From Grammothele lineata (Eukaryota > Basidiomycota > Agaricomycetes > Polyporales > Polyporaceae), in contig NDFF03000315.1 in NCBI GenBank assembly GCA_002150815.3, forward strand, positions 1 through 23,760: a stretch of 23,760 nt of DNA, written 5' to 3'. Position numbers and translations under genes: made by a program. Each line of letters opens with the position of its first letter. The first letter of the stretch is position 1. Below the pieces are notes generated by a model. The model searched no databases, was not told the DNA's origin, and worked only from the letters and a program-made list of their open reading frames with translations. Below, in pieces: positions 10,416-20,030 of the stretch.

Positions 10416-11197
10416 ATGGACGTCTCTGCTTCCATGCAATCTTCGGCAATCGACGAGAAATGCTTCCGCGCGCGCGCCCGTCTCCACGTTTCACGCTACT
10501 CAAACTTTACCGGTTGCCCCGACCGCCCCGCCGCCCCCGCTACCCTTCATCGTCATCCCGCCGCCCGCCTCACGCTTCCTCCACACCCCGACGCGCCCTC
10601 TACCGCCCGCTCAGGCCGCCGTCCCAATCTCCTCCGCGTTGCACAACGCCCGCCTCATCGTCCACGCCTCCCTCCACCCCGGCGTCTCTAGAATGTCCGA
10701 AGCCACCATCCTCGCCTCGTGCCACCTCGTGCCCGTACACACTCGTCCGGCGTGACCCTCTAGCCCCATCCGTATCGCCGCCCCTTCAGCCACGCCCCAT
10801 CCACCACCTTTCTATCCACTTTTTTTCAACACGCTTCCTCTCTCCGAACCCATGTCCGTGGCACGTCCGCGCGTCCTTATCGTCCCCGCCCGAGTCACCT
10901 GCCCCACCGCCTGCCCCTCCTCTCCAACACACACCACCGCCCGCCCCCTCGCCTCCTCTTCTTCTTCCTCCCCGTGCCTGTCCTCGGAACTTCCCTCCCA
11001 CACCGCTTGCGATCAACGCCCTTCTCTCACCCCACCTCCGGGCCCCTCTCGCCCTAACAGTCAAATTCGGTCCCAGCCATCCCCCTCCACTCCTCCGCCC
11101 ATACCCATCCACGCGCCCACTCGCCTTGCGGCTGTGCACGTACAAACCTCGTCCCGCTTCCCGCCCGCCCGCCCTGCCTCCAATTGCCCGCAATTAA
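10416..11197 (+). CDS. Possible Pro-rich hypothetical gene, model uncertain
   Basis: I do not recognise this gene. The stretch is strongly C/T-rich on the plus strand, and several overlapping frames stay open, so composition alone could explain them. A spliced model is possible. It starts at ATG 10416 (MDVSASMQSSAIDEK), with a later exon around 10615-10731 that has good third-position GC (reading SSALHNARLIVHASLHPGVS). A 58-nt GT-AG intron (10732-10789, GTACAC...TTCAG) then leads in phase into the long open frame ending at 11195-11197 (reading LAINALLSPHLRAPLALTVK). The first intron in this model has a weak donor. No domain is visible, and transcript data would decide. It could equally be a structured pyrimidine-rich spacer. 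Confidence 0.25.
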
Positions 11198-12167
11198 TCC
11201 TCAACCGTGGCCATTCACTCCTATCACGCACTCGAGCCTTCTGCTGTCGCTAGCCACCGCGCGCGACGTCATACCTTTCATTGTCTCGGCTATCGCTCAC
11301 CCGACGGCCCCCAGCCGCGATCGCAACTTTATCGCCTCCTCTCCCCTGCCGATTTGCCTTCTTCGCCGCTCTTCTTCCTCTCGCCTCCTGACTCGGCGCG
11401 CCCCCTCCTGCCGCCAGCTGAACCCATCCGTTCCATTCAGCAACGGCACGCCGCACCCCACGCGCACCGACGATCACCCCATCAGGCCCGCCCGTGCCCC
11501 GCCCCCTCCTCGCCCGCGCGCCGCGCGCCGTCCTTGGGGCTCCATCGTCCGTGCTGCTGACGCGGGTCCGCGCATCCCGCGGCCCGTCACCTGAAGGCGG
11601 AGGCGGAGGCCTGTTCACGCTTCCCCCGCTCCGCGCGTCCAACGCGCGTTCGACTCCGCCCGAGCTGCGCGCAAGTATGCAGATCGCGTGCAGATATATC
11701 TTCGAGCTCGCGATAATCGGTCCGCAGCGTAGCGCGACACGAGGCTTCGCTGTCTCCCAGTTGACAACAAGGGGGCTCGTTTGTACTACAAATGAGAAAG
11801 AGGGGCTCAGCACACCGTCCACGGTCGCGGTCCCTGCGCTTCGCCAGGGTCCTTCGGCGCCGCTGCCATTCCGTGCTTACCGGAGTGCTAGTGCGGAACG
11901 GCGACTCGGCTGTCAGTTCTCAAAACTAACGTTATTAGCCTTTGAAAGCCTCTTGCCAAGGGCGGGCGTCAGTTTAATTATCGTCCTTTGCTCTCAGCCT
12001 AATCTACGACGAATGCGTTGGACGAGTCTTCCAGCATCCTCACTGACGGCAGGCTTGGGAACGATGACGTCGTCATCGCCGCCGGCCCGACTGCGGGCCG
12101 CGCAGCTACGCCGCGGCTGGGGCGCTCCAAGTCGCTCATCCTCCAGCCTTGTTCTCCAACTGCCACA
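11198..12167 (+). promoter_or_regulatory. Upstream region of arrestin gene A
   Basis: This is mostly GC-rich and pyrimidine-biased sequence up to about 11650, then more balanced. Open frames on both strands have no recognisable domain. The last 150 bases probably hold the promoter and 5' UTR of arrestin gene A. A 17-bp inverted repeat CGATGACG-T-CGTCATCG at 12062-12078, about 90 bp before the ATG, contains a CRE-like TGACGTC core. A frame entering gene A from 12018 starts with TTG and has no upstream ATG in frame, so it is not used as the start. Confidence 0.4.
12062..12078. promoter_or_regulatory. CRE/ATF-like inverted repeat upstream of arrestin gene A
   Basis: Eight-base arms CGATGACG and CGTCATCG flank a single T. 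The core TGACGTC is close to the bZIP CRE/ATF site TGACGTCA. A similar CGATGA/TCATCG inverted repeat precedes arrestin gene B at 14232-14245. Binding is not shown. Confidence 0.35.
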
Positions 12168-14111
12168 ATGCCCCCTCCGACGACAGCCCTGACGCTGTCC
12201 ATTCCGCCGACCATCTGGGTCTCAGGCGGGTTCATAGAGGGCCGAGTGCTGCTAGACTTCCGTCAGCTGCAACATGAAAACATCCAGGAGGTCCACCTCA
12301 AGCTCCGCGGCGCCATCCAAATGTTCGTCTTCGCCTTCCCCGCACGTCCCGCGACCCCGCCTTAACGCCGCCATTGGAAACCCAGCACTGTACGAGGTCT
12401 ACGCTCCGCGACGCCCAGCCCCTCATACACGCCAACCTCTCCCTCTGGAAACGCGGATCCGCCTACCCTTCCCCGGGCACCGACACCCTCCCGCTCCCCT
12501 TTCGCCTGCCGCTGCCCCCAAACCTGCCCCCGTCATTTTACTACCACGGCGGCCAAAAGTCCGCGTCGATTTTGTATGCGCTCACCGCGGTGGGCGTGCG
12601 CCCGGGGACGTTCCAATCGAACCGGCGTGTACACGCGTCTCTCGCCATACTACCCCCTGACCCGATAGGCGCTCGAATACGCGCGGGAGCAGAGACGGGC
12701 TGGAAGACGGCGCGCGCTGAAAAGAGGATCCGGAGAGGTCTATGGGGCGCGTACGCGACCGCCGTAGTGGAGGTGAGAATGTCTCCGCTCTTTCGTCCCC
12801 AGGACTCCAGGCATGTCGCGCGGGTCCTTTCCGGCGGAGGCTCGGGGCGTGCTCTGCGCTCCTCCCGCCGGCACGCTAGCCCGCACGCGGGCCTTAAGTC
12901 CGAAGCCCGTATAGCAATCCCGCGGAGCGACGTAGAGAGGCGGCCGGGATGCGCGCACATACATAGTAAGGACCGCCACTAACACGCATCGGGCCCCTCC
13001 CCGCGCACTCGCGCCGCCCCCGAGGAACGCGCTGATAGCCCTCGCGACGTCCCCCTTCTCCTTCCCCGCGAGCGAAGCTGACCCGATCTGCTCTAGCTCG
13101 CGATACCCGACGTGCCCGTGCTCCCCCTCTTCGCCGCGGTGCCCTTCGCGGTCTCGATCGCGACGACGAGTGCGCCTCTCGCGCGCGCGAGGGCGGACGC
13201 GCACCCGGAACAGAAGGCCGTCTTCGCCGCGCCCCCGGCGCTGCACTCGCAGGTCGCGCTCCGTCTATGCCGGACGCTGCGCGTGCGCGCGCGGCGGCCG
13301 CTGGGGGAGGGCGCAGTGGAGGTCTCGGAACAAAGCGAGGTGCTCAGCATCCTCGGGGGTTCGTTGCGCGCGGACGTCGAGACGGAGTTGCCCGAGAGGG
13401 AGTGGGTTACCCACCGCGGCGGGGGCGCGGGAGCAAGCCAGGACGCGGAGGTCGGGGCGTGGCGGCAGCGGGCGCGGTTCGAGGGGACGCTGCGGCTTCG
13501 TGTGCCGCCGACATTCGCGACGGAACTTGTGCAGTGCGAGGTGCGCGTGTGTTCTGCTTCGTGTTCCCTTCCCTCATCCCCTTCTCTTCCCGTGCATACT
13601 TCGCTCTTCGTTCTTTGCTCTTCTCTCTTCTCTTTTTCCTCTTCTCTCCTGCCGCGACGAGCACCCAGCTGACGTCTTCGCTTCCCCGACGTGCTGAAAC
13701 ACCACCCGCCAACACAACGCAAACGCAAACGCAAACGCGCGTGCGCGGGTGCGGAAGCAGTACTTCCTGCAGCTCACGGTGCCGTTCCCTGGCCTCGGGA
13801 ACGACGTGCGGCTCGCGCTGCCCGTGATCGTCGGCGCGGGGATCGACGGCCCCGTGTCGCGCGCGCAGCCGCCGGCATCCCATGTACCTCGCGGGGACAG
13901 CGCGCACGACTCGGGCTCTGTCATCTCGGGACAAAGAGAGGACGCGGGGCCCGTGCTCGATTTGCCTCCGTGAGTGCTGCACAAGCTTGGCCGCGAGCGC
14001 GTGGGCGGGTGTCGAATAAGCTTAATTGACGACGTGGTCCGGCGTCATTGCTATAGGGCGTATTGGGACGCAAGCGATCGGGATTGGGCAGGGCTGGACG
14101 ATAAGGACTAG
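12168..14111 (+). CDS. Arrestin-like (ART-type) protein, tandem copy A
   Basis: Proposed exons are 12168-12326, 12386-12772, 13097-13540, 13761-13969 and 14057-14111 (TAG), 417 aa. It is a clear paralogue of the next gene: both share an FIEGRVLLDFRQ-type opening, an ENI(Q/E)EV..LRG strand, PVLPL, a PREREWV-like site, PFPGLGNDVRL and the end LPPAYWD, with introns at matching places. The fold is arrestin-like N- and C-domains. Fungal arrestin-related adaptors carry PPxY motifs that recruit Rsp5/Nedd4 ligases to plasma-membrane cargo, and PPAY is present here at residues 399-402. Oddities: the donor matching the paralogue (GTTCGT at 12323) is out of phase with the only good acceptor (12385), so an unusual GTCTTC donor at 12327 is needed, or there is an indel; intron 2 is 324 nt; base composition is very GC-rich. 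The ATG at 12168 aligns with the paralogue's start. Confidence 0.78.
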
Positions 14112-14231
14112 ATTCGCGTCGAGGTTTGTTGATTGTTGATAATCACAGGGTCGGGGCACCCGCCTTTGCGCTGAATCGGGACGCGGGCGAGGGTCGAACA
14201 AGGGGTCGATCGGGAGACGTAAAGTACGTCT

Positions 14232-14245
14232 CGATGATGTCATCG
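14232..14245. promoter_or_regulatory. CRE-like inverted repeat between the arrestin genes
   Basis: CGATGA and TCATCG arms flank TG. It lies 120 bp past the stop of gene A and about 350 bp before the start of gene B. Its first 13 bases are identical to 6369-6381 upstream of ARB1. It is a candidate bZIP-factor site by sequence only. Confidence 0.33.
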
Positions 14246-14550
14246 CAGTGTCGATGCTGTGGCGGTGCAGCTGGCAGTAGGTGGCTGCGCTCTCGATCAA
14301 CGACGTCCGCCCCGCGAGCACGCGCGTGACTCCGACGTCTTGTTCTGCTCCGACGTGCTCGCCGTCGACTTCGGCTGCGCGCTGCGCGGGTTCGAGTCAC
14401 CGCCCTCCACGGCTCTCCGACAGCCAGACGACAGACGGATCGGCTGCCGGCATCACCAGGCCCGCGCTGCGAGGCGCATCCAGTGCATTCAGTTGACAGC
14501 TCCGAGCGAGTTCGGGCGCGATCGGACTGGACGGCGGACACGCGGGCGCA

Positions 14551-14558
14551 TATATACA
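14551..14558 (+). promoter_or_regulatory. TATA-like element of arrestin gene B
   Basis: The sequence TATATACA stands 36-43 bases before the ATG at 14594, in otherwise GC-rich sequence. The spacing would leave a very short 5' UTR, which is not unusual in fungi. It could also be chance. Confidence 0.35.
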
Positions 14559-14593
14559 CCTTCTGACGGCGAGGCTCACACGCGTCGTCCGCG

Positions 14594-16117
14594 ATGTTCT
14601 CTAGGTTCAAGACGTCTACGTCTGCGCTCACCATCTACACCCCGCCTGCTATCTACGCGGCGGGGAACACGGTCGAGGGCGAGGTGGCTATCGACTTCAG
14701 GCAGGTGCGGGATGAGAACATCGAGGAGGTGCAGATCAGGTTGAGGGGCAAGAGCACGACGTCCGTTATCGTTCCTCTCGCTCTACTTAGTTGCATGCTC
14801 ATTGCCTTCGCAGACGGATCAGCCGCAACCAGAGCACGCTCTCAACACACATCCGCCTCATCAAAGAAGACACCAGTCTTTGGACTCAAAGCAACAACGT
14901 CTATCCAGAGCCCGGGGCGGACATACTCCGCATCCCGTTCTCGTTCAAACTTCCGCCCCAACTCCCGCCTCCGTTCCATTATAGGGGCATGGGCGAATCC
15001 GCGGCGATCCGGTACTCGCTCAACGCCGTAGGCGTGCGCAAAGGTCTCCTGAACCTCAACAAACGCCATTGCGTCCCGCTTGCGATCTTTCCTCGTGACG
15101 AGCTTGGCACGGAGATCAAGAGCAAGAGCTCGAAATGGCTTGGCTGGAAGCCGTTCTCCAAGGAAGAGATGATGAGGAAGGGATTCTGGGGCGACTACTC
15201 GAAGGTCACTGTCCAGGTGTGTCCTCCGTAGCAGTACCTATTCACCCGATGCCCTTTTCACCCATGCGACCACGCATATATGCACCCCGGACACCTAGCT
15301 TAGCTTGCTAGATGCCCCTGTTCTGCCGCTAGCCACCGATATCCCGTATAGGATCATCATCACAACCGTCACCGCGCCAACTATGCTCTCGAAATCCCCG
15401 GCCCCCCCTGACGGCCTCGACCCGAACGACCCCAGTTCCAAGCCCATATTCCCGCCAGTGCCAACTGCACCTGACCAGATCGAGCTCTACCTCCATCGCC
15501 ATGTCAAGCTGCGTGCCGGGGCCTATTCCGCCACCTCCAACAAGGATGCCCACCCCATCCTCGGGAAGGACGCCGCTAAAAAGTGTCCGTACGGCGATCG
15601 GGTCCCTGTCGTGACTGACATACCGGCACGGGAGTGGGTTCCAGAAGGTGCGACTCCGCTGATGGACGGCGGTAACAGCCGAAACGAGAAACGGCAGTAC
15701 AACGCAGAGGAGAGAGGGTCGTGGGTCCAGCGCGCGACGTTCAGCTCGACGTTCAAGCTCGACGTCGTGCCCTCGTTCGCAGTGCAAAACATTGAGTGCT
15801 CTGTACGTCTGCAATATGTTCAGTGTTGCTTCTGCGGATGCTCATCATGCGTTTGTGCCCAGTACAAGCTGGTGTTGAAGGTCCCCTTCCCGGGCATCGG
15901 GAATGATGTCAAGCTAGAGGTGCCTGTGACGATCACCTCAGGGATAGAGGACATGATGCCCCACGAGGAGGGCAAGGAGGGTGGTCCGCCGATGCCGTCA
16001 CTCGATCTACCTCCGTACGTGCCCACCGCATATACTCACATTAGCGGCTGACCGCTCGCACACAGCGCGTATTGGGACACGAATGACAACGAGTGGGGAG
16101 ATGATGAGAAGGAGTGA
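14594..16117 (+). CDS. Arrestin-like (ART-type) protein, tandem copy B
   Basis: Exons are 14594-14760, 14814-15216, 15299-15802, 15863-16014 and 16066-16117 (TGA), all in phase, 425 aa. The start MFSRFKTSTSALTIYTPP leads into the arrestin N-domain (NTVEGEVAIDFRQ, ENIEEVQIRLRG). The C-domain follows (VLPLATDIPYRIIITTV, then VPFPGIGNDVKLEVPV), and the acidic tail ends PPAYWDTNDNEWGDDEKE. PPAY (residues 408-411) is a PPxY motif of the kind that binds WW domains of Rsp5/Nedd4 ligases, so a role as trafficking adaptor in ubiquitin-dependent sorting is likely; the cargo is unknown. The last intron falls inside the PPxY codons. Introns are 53, 82, 60 and 51 nt. No signal peptide or membrane segment is seen. 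It lies 482 bp after copy A in the same direction, each with its own upstream region. Confidence 0.9.
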
Positions 16118-16348
16118 TCTTTTTACGATAGGTGTCGTAAATTTTGCTTCACTGCCATCCGTATGCTCTCATGGTTACCTGGAAATACCCCATATGTATA
16201 TTATCTGAACTTCCATAAAGTTGTCTAGCACGGTTCGCAACAGACGCGTACAGCAGAAAAGCACAGATGATACGAAGAGACACAAGCACGCTGCCTTATC
16301 CGGGAACATTCAAAAACCAAGCGAAACGCACCCAAGTCCCGAGGCCGA

Positions 16349-17457
16349 TCACAAATACGCAAGGCGAGGGCTCTCCTCAGACACGCACTCAACGTCCGCA
16401 ACAACATCGTCGACCCACCCGCCCAGCGCCCTATGCAAGCTCGCCGATTCGCTCACGCTCGACACGCTTGCCGACTCGTACTGCTCCCAAATCACCTGAA
16501 GGCGTGGGTCGACCCCCGGATGCCCGTCGCCCGTGAGCGGCGTACCAGTGCGAGACGGGCGCAGCGCGCGCGCGATGCGGCGCACCGAGCGCCGCTCGTT
16601 CGGAGACCAGTTGCGCCCCTCCGGGGATTGCGCGGCAGCAGGGTGCGGCCCGAGCTCGAGCCCGAGGCCGACGCTGCCGCTGCGCGCCGAGGGGGGCGTC
16701 GTGCCGTTAGGGGGATAGCACTTAGCTGGGACTGGGGCACGCGTCGCGGCAGGGGGCGGGGTACGGAGGGGCGGCGTCTCGAGCGTAGGGGTGATCTTGG
16801 CGCGCTCGAGCCATGGGGTGTAGAGCGGCGGGGGCGTGGGCTCGTCGTCTTGGCTGAAGGCGCTGTCTGGGCTACCCCAGTCCCTGGGGCGCGCTCTGTG
16901 CGCGCGCGCGTTGGGGCTGGGGAAGCGTGTCGGCTTGGGGCGCTGGTTCGGGGAGAGAGTTAGGAGATACGAAAGGGAAAAGGAAGGGACAGGCGGCTGA
17001 CCGTGATGTGCGACATGCCAGAGCCAGGGAACGACAGGTCGCTGATCGCGCGACACAGAGTCGAGTCGCGATCGCGCGTTCCAGGACGTATGCTCCGTGA
17101 GAGCGACCGCACGCTCGTCGCGGACAAGGGCTCCGAGTTCGACGAGTCCATCGACCAGTCGTCGTGCAGGTGGAGCGAGGGGAGGTAGAGCGCGCGCGGG
17201 CCGTCCTTGTTATCTCCCGGCCCGGGCCAGAACACGGCGGAGGTAGGGCGGCGACGGCGACGACAACGCCGGATGGCGCGTTTGACAGCATGGGTGAGAG
17301 CGACGAGGACGACGAGAGCGACGAGGCTGAGAGACATCCATCCGATAAGCGAGACCGTTGCGGAGTTGGTATCTGAAGGAGCGGAGGGCATGTTGAGGAG
17401 CCCGAGCCCGAGTGGTGAGCGCGCCTGAGGCCGGCTTGAGGAGGACGGAGAGGCCAT
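16349..17457 (-). CDS. Single-pass membrane protein of unknown function
   Basis: Two exons on the minus strand, 17457-17002 and 16942-16349 (TGA), join in phase to 349 aa. The 59-nt intron has a CTAAC branch-like site. A short Ser/Pro-rich N terminus precedes one hydrophobic segment at about residues 35-56 (VSLIGWMSLSLVALVVLVAL). A very basic stretch follows (KRAIRRCRRRRR), which predicts a cytosolic C-terminal part. The remaining ~280 residues are Ser/Pro/Arg-rich and probably disordered, with a proline-rich middle (PTPPPLYTPW) and an acidic end (WVDDVVADVECVSEE). I recognise no family. It is convergent with arrestin gene B, the stops lying 231 bp apart. A membrane anchor with a disordered cytosolic tail is all the sequence supports. 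Confidence 0.7.
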
Positions 17458-18709
17458 AGTGCGTGCACAGACTCAGGCAGCTGGTCGTCCTGAGAGAGCA
17501 GAGGATAGAGCCAGTGGCGAGCCAGAGGGACGCATAGTGGGCTTAGCCCCGCTTATTCTACGCAGGAAGAGGTGCGCCTCTAGTCAGCCATAGAGGAGGC
17601 GTGCCTGCCGGTATGCTGGAGGCGGAACTCGGACGCTGTAAAGATCGGGGCCGAGAGGTGGGCTGACTTCGTCATTTGAGTTTGTTAGCCAAGGCCATCG
17701 GAGATGCCAATGTAAGTAGTTAGAGAGAGTCAACTCGAAAAAGGTAGAAAATGCGAGGGGTGGTACGAAGGACTTGATACGTCGGAGAAGTGAACATGGA
17801 TGTATAAGGACAAGTTGGCTTGCTCGCCTGCCAGTGGCGAATGATGGGAGGTGAGACTAAGCGCCCGTAGCCCACTCAACTTGATTTAGAACGTACACCA
17901 TCCGTGACCAACAATTATCCTATGATGTTCAGCAGGGGCGACTATACCTCACTTGCCATGAACCACGCTCATACTTTCCGCATTAACCACCGTCTGGCCT
18001 GAACGCGCATATAGGTACGCTCTACATACATTCTCCCGTCAATCATGATATCCCGGCTAGCGGTGCGCACAACCTAGGTACTTATTCCGCTTCGTCTGCT
18101 CCGTTTCTCCCTCTCGCCAGATTTGCCTCCAGTTTCTAAGCAACTCGGAAATTGTACTGAACTGCGCAGGCACCGATGCAACATTCAAACCTGTCTTTGT
18201 CCCTCATGCAGGTACGACAGCTCTTCTCGAAGCGACTAAACCCGCCGTGACACCGCGCTCGGTGCCTCAAGCCTCGATCTTCGTATGTCCAAATATTCGT
18301 CACTACTTCCTTCATATGCAATCGAGAATTCAACGCGGCCTCCTTCAATGCCTTCGAGGATTCTATGGTCACCTTAACCGCTCCCCGGTTGGTTCCCCCG
18401 GCTGCCGACCCTCTATTTTGGCTGCCCAAAGCCATGTTTTCCTACGCACGCTCCCGGGCCTTGTCGGACATTATGACGGGCTTGATACGACGCCGGATGA
18501 TCTGGTTCTGCTATGTCTTGTGCGCCTCCTCTCCGCAAGGCACGTTCTCTATCTGCATGACGGACTCTCACCCCGTCCCGGATCTAGCTGACGAGCGAGT
18601 CTTCCTGTGCCTCAGCCCGGTGCATATAATCCTGGCGCGCTGCCTGTCAAGCCTCAGGGCTCTCGACCTCTCAACCAGCCTCTAGCTCCGCACCATCAGC
18701 CTCCTCAAA
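17458..18709. other. Intergenic region between divergent genes
   Basis: This is 1.25 kb between the minus-strand membrane-protein gene and the plus-strand WSC gene, so it should contain both promoters. Base composition is more AT-rich than the genes around it. A TATAAT run at 18625-18630 stands about 80 bp before the WSC start. A 99-codon ATG-started minus-strand frame (18136-18435) is the only candidate gene. It is listed separately with low confidence. Confidence 0.4.
18136..18435 (-). CDS. Small open frame, doubtful
   Basis: This is a 99-codon frame with a true ATG and no introns. Its last third is Cys-rich (SCRTCMRDKD, ECCIGACAV). No signal peptide, membrane segment or known domain is visible, and the opposite strand is open over the same stretch, so it may be chance. 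It is listed because it is the only ATG-started candidate in this gap. Confidence 0.15.
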   Translation of the reverse strand: MALGSQNRGSAAGGTNRGAVKVTIESSKALKEAALNSRLHMKEVVTNIWTYEDRGLRHRARCHGGFSRFEKSCRTCMRDKDRFECCIGACAVQYNFRVA

Positions 18710-19509
18710 ATGACGCGCGTCCTAGGTCTATTCACTCTTCTCGCCCTCGCGCGGCTCGCTCGAGGTTTTGCAACGCCCACCATTCCGCTCAGCTGGGCGA
18801 CCCTCGCTGCGTGCGCGGTCGACGACGCAAACCGGGTGATCGCGCAAGACGTGACGACACAACTGGACGACAACTCACCCGCGACGTGCGTGTCGGCGTG
18901 CGCGGCGGCGGGCTTCGGCTACGCGGGTGTCGAGTTCGGGGACGAATGCCACTGCGGAACCGGCCTCCAGGAGGCGCTTGTCCAGGCGCCCCTCGGGGAC
19001 TGCAATATCGCGTGCACAGGCGACGGGAACCTCTCCTGCGGAGGCACTTGGCGTATTCAGGTATGTCCGTCGTCATCATGCTCCTTGAGGCTTCCATGTC
19101 TCCCACTGAACAAGGCTGACGGATTGGCGCGCCCTGACGCCATCGGCTTCGTCATGGACAGATCTACACAACACCCGCGCTCCAGCCAGGGGCATGGGCA
19201 TATCAAGGCTGCACCGTTGACACTGCTGCCGCACCCGCGTTCGCGGACGCAGCGCCCCAGGCGCCCTTTGCGACAAACTTGGACGCGATCAACCAGTGCC
19301 TGCAAGCGTGTGCGCGGGGCGGGTTCACTTTCGCCGGCGTCGAGGATGCAGGGGTCTGTCAGTGCAGCTCAGTGGGACCCGGAGATGATGCGCAGAAGGC
19401 GAGCGAGGCGGAATGTGACTCCCTCTGTCCGCTGCCCGGGGATGCTGGTTTCGAGTTCTGTGGAGGCGTCGATAGGATGGGCGTGTTCAAGTTCACCGGG
19501 GGCTTTTGA
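18710..19509 (+). CDS. Secreted protein with two WSC domains
   Basis: Exons 18710-19060 and 19162-19509 (TGA) join in phase to 232 aa, with a 101-nt intron. The N terminus MTRVLGLFTLLALARLARG is a likely signal peptide. The first WSC domain (about residues 30-118) shows the spaced cysteines and the FGYAGVEFGDECHCG and CNIACTGDGNLSCGG motifs, followed by WRIQIYTT. The second (about 128-230) has GCTVD, CLQACARGGFTFAGVED, CQC, CDSLCPL and FEFCGG. WSC domains are cysteine-rich putative carbohydrate-binding modules found in fungal wall sensors and secreted enzymes. Here there is no Ser/Thr-rich stalk, membrane segment or catalytic domain, so it is probably a free wall- or glucan-binding protein. 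The intron sits exactly at the boundary between the two domains. The ATG follows CTCAAA. Confidence 0.88.
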
Positions 19510-20030
19510 TTCCTGCGTGGGAGCAGGCAAAATTATGGATCCTTATGCGACGAGAATATCGGTTGTACCCTAGATGTGTTTGTGTTGACTGAGTGTACGG
19601 TACTGAATGTGGGCTCGATCTTCGATTACTTGCTCGGATGTATCAATGTGCGTGTATTATTGGTATTGAACTTGGCTGACGTCCGCGAGTACTCGGCGGA
19701 CGAATGGCAATGGGATGCTTGTAATGACACCGCGCGAAGTGGCCGATGCTGACATGTTGGATGTGGAGAGTATACTCAGCAAGCCTCAAGCTCGAACAAG
19801 TCAGCCACGATCCGACGCGGGCTCGAAGAAGCGCCGGAGGTATGGGTGGCGGCCCGGTGGGCGTTTGGTTTGATGTGACGGTCAGTGTGACCTGCTCCTC
19901 GTCACGCTATACAGTTGATTCCCACGGCAGCCACCGCGGGCAAGAATTGTGCGCGTCGGGCGTCGGGAGCCCGCCAACGGTCAAGCACCCTCCGTCAACA
20001 GCCCTCAAGTCTCTCTCCCCATCAAAAAGC
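19510..20030 (+). promoter_or_regulatory. Spacer and L10a promoter region
   Basis: The first part is the AT-richer 3' flank of the WSC gene. The second contains the upstream region of the ribosomal protein gene. Just before the ATG is a pyrimidine-rich run (CAAGTCTCTCTCCCCATC, 20006-20023), common before fungal ribosomal protein genes. I see no other gene. Confidence 0.4.

Noticed and set aside
12018..12167. N-terminal extension of arrestin copy A
   Set aside because: The frame opens with TTG and has no in-frame ATG before 12168; the paralogue's start aligns with 12168.
13715..13738. AACGCA hexamer run in the third intron of arrestin copy A
   Set aside because: A short simple repeat of about four units; no reason to assign a function.
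14380..14410. GGGTTCGAGTC resembling a tRNA T-loop
   Set aside because: No matching acceptor, D or anticodon arms could be found around it on either strand.
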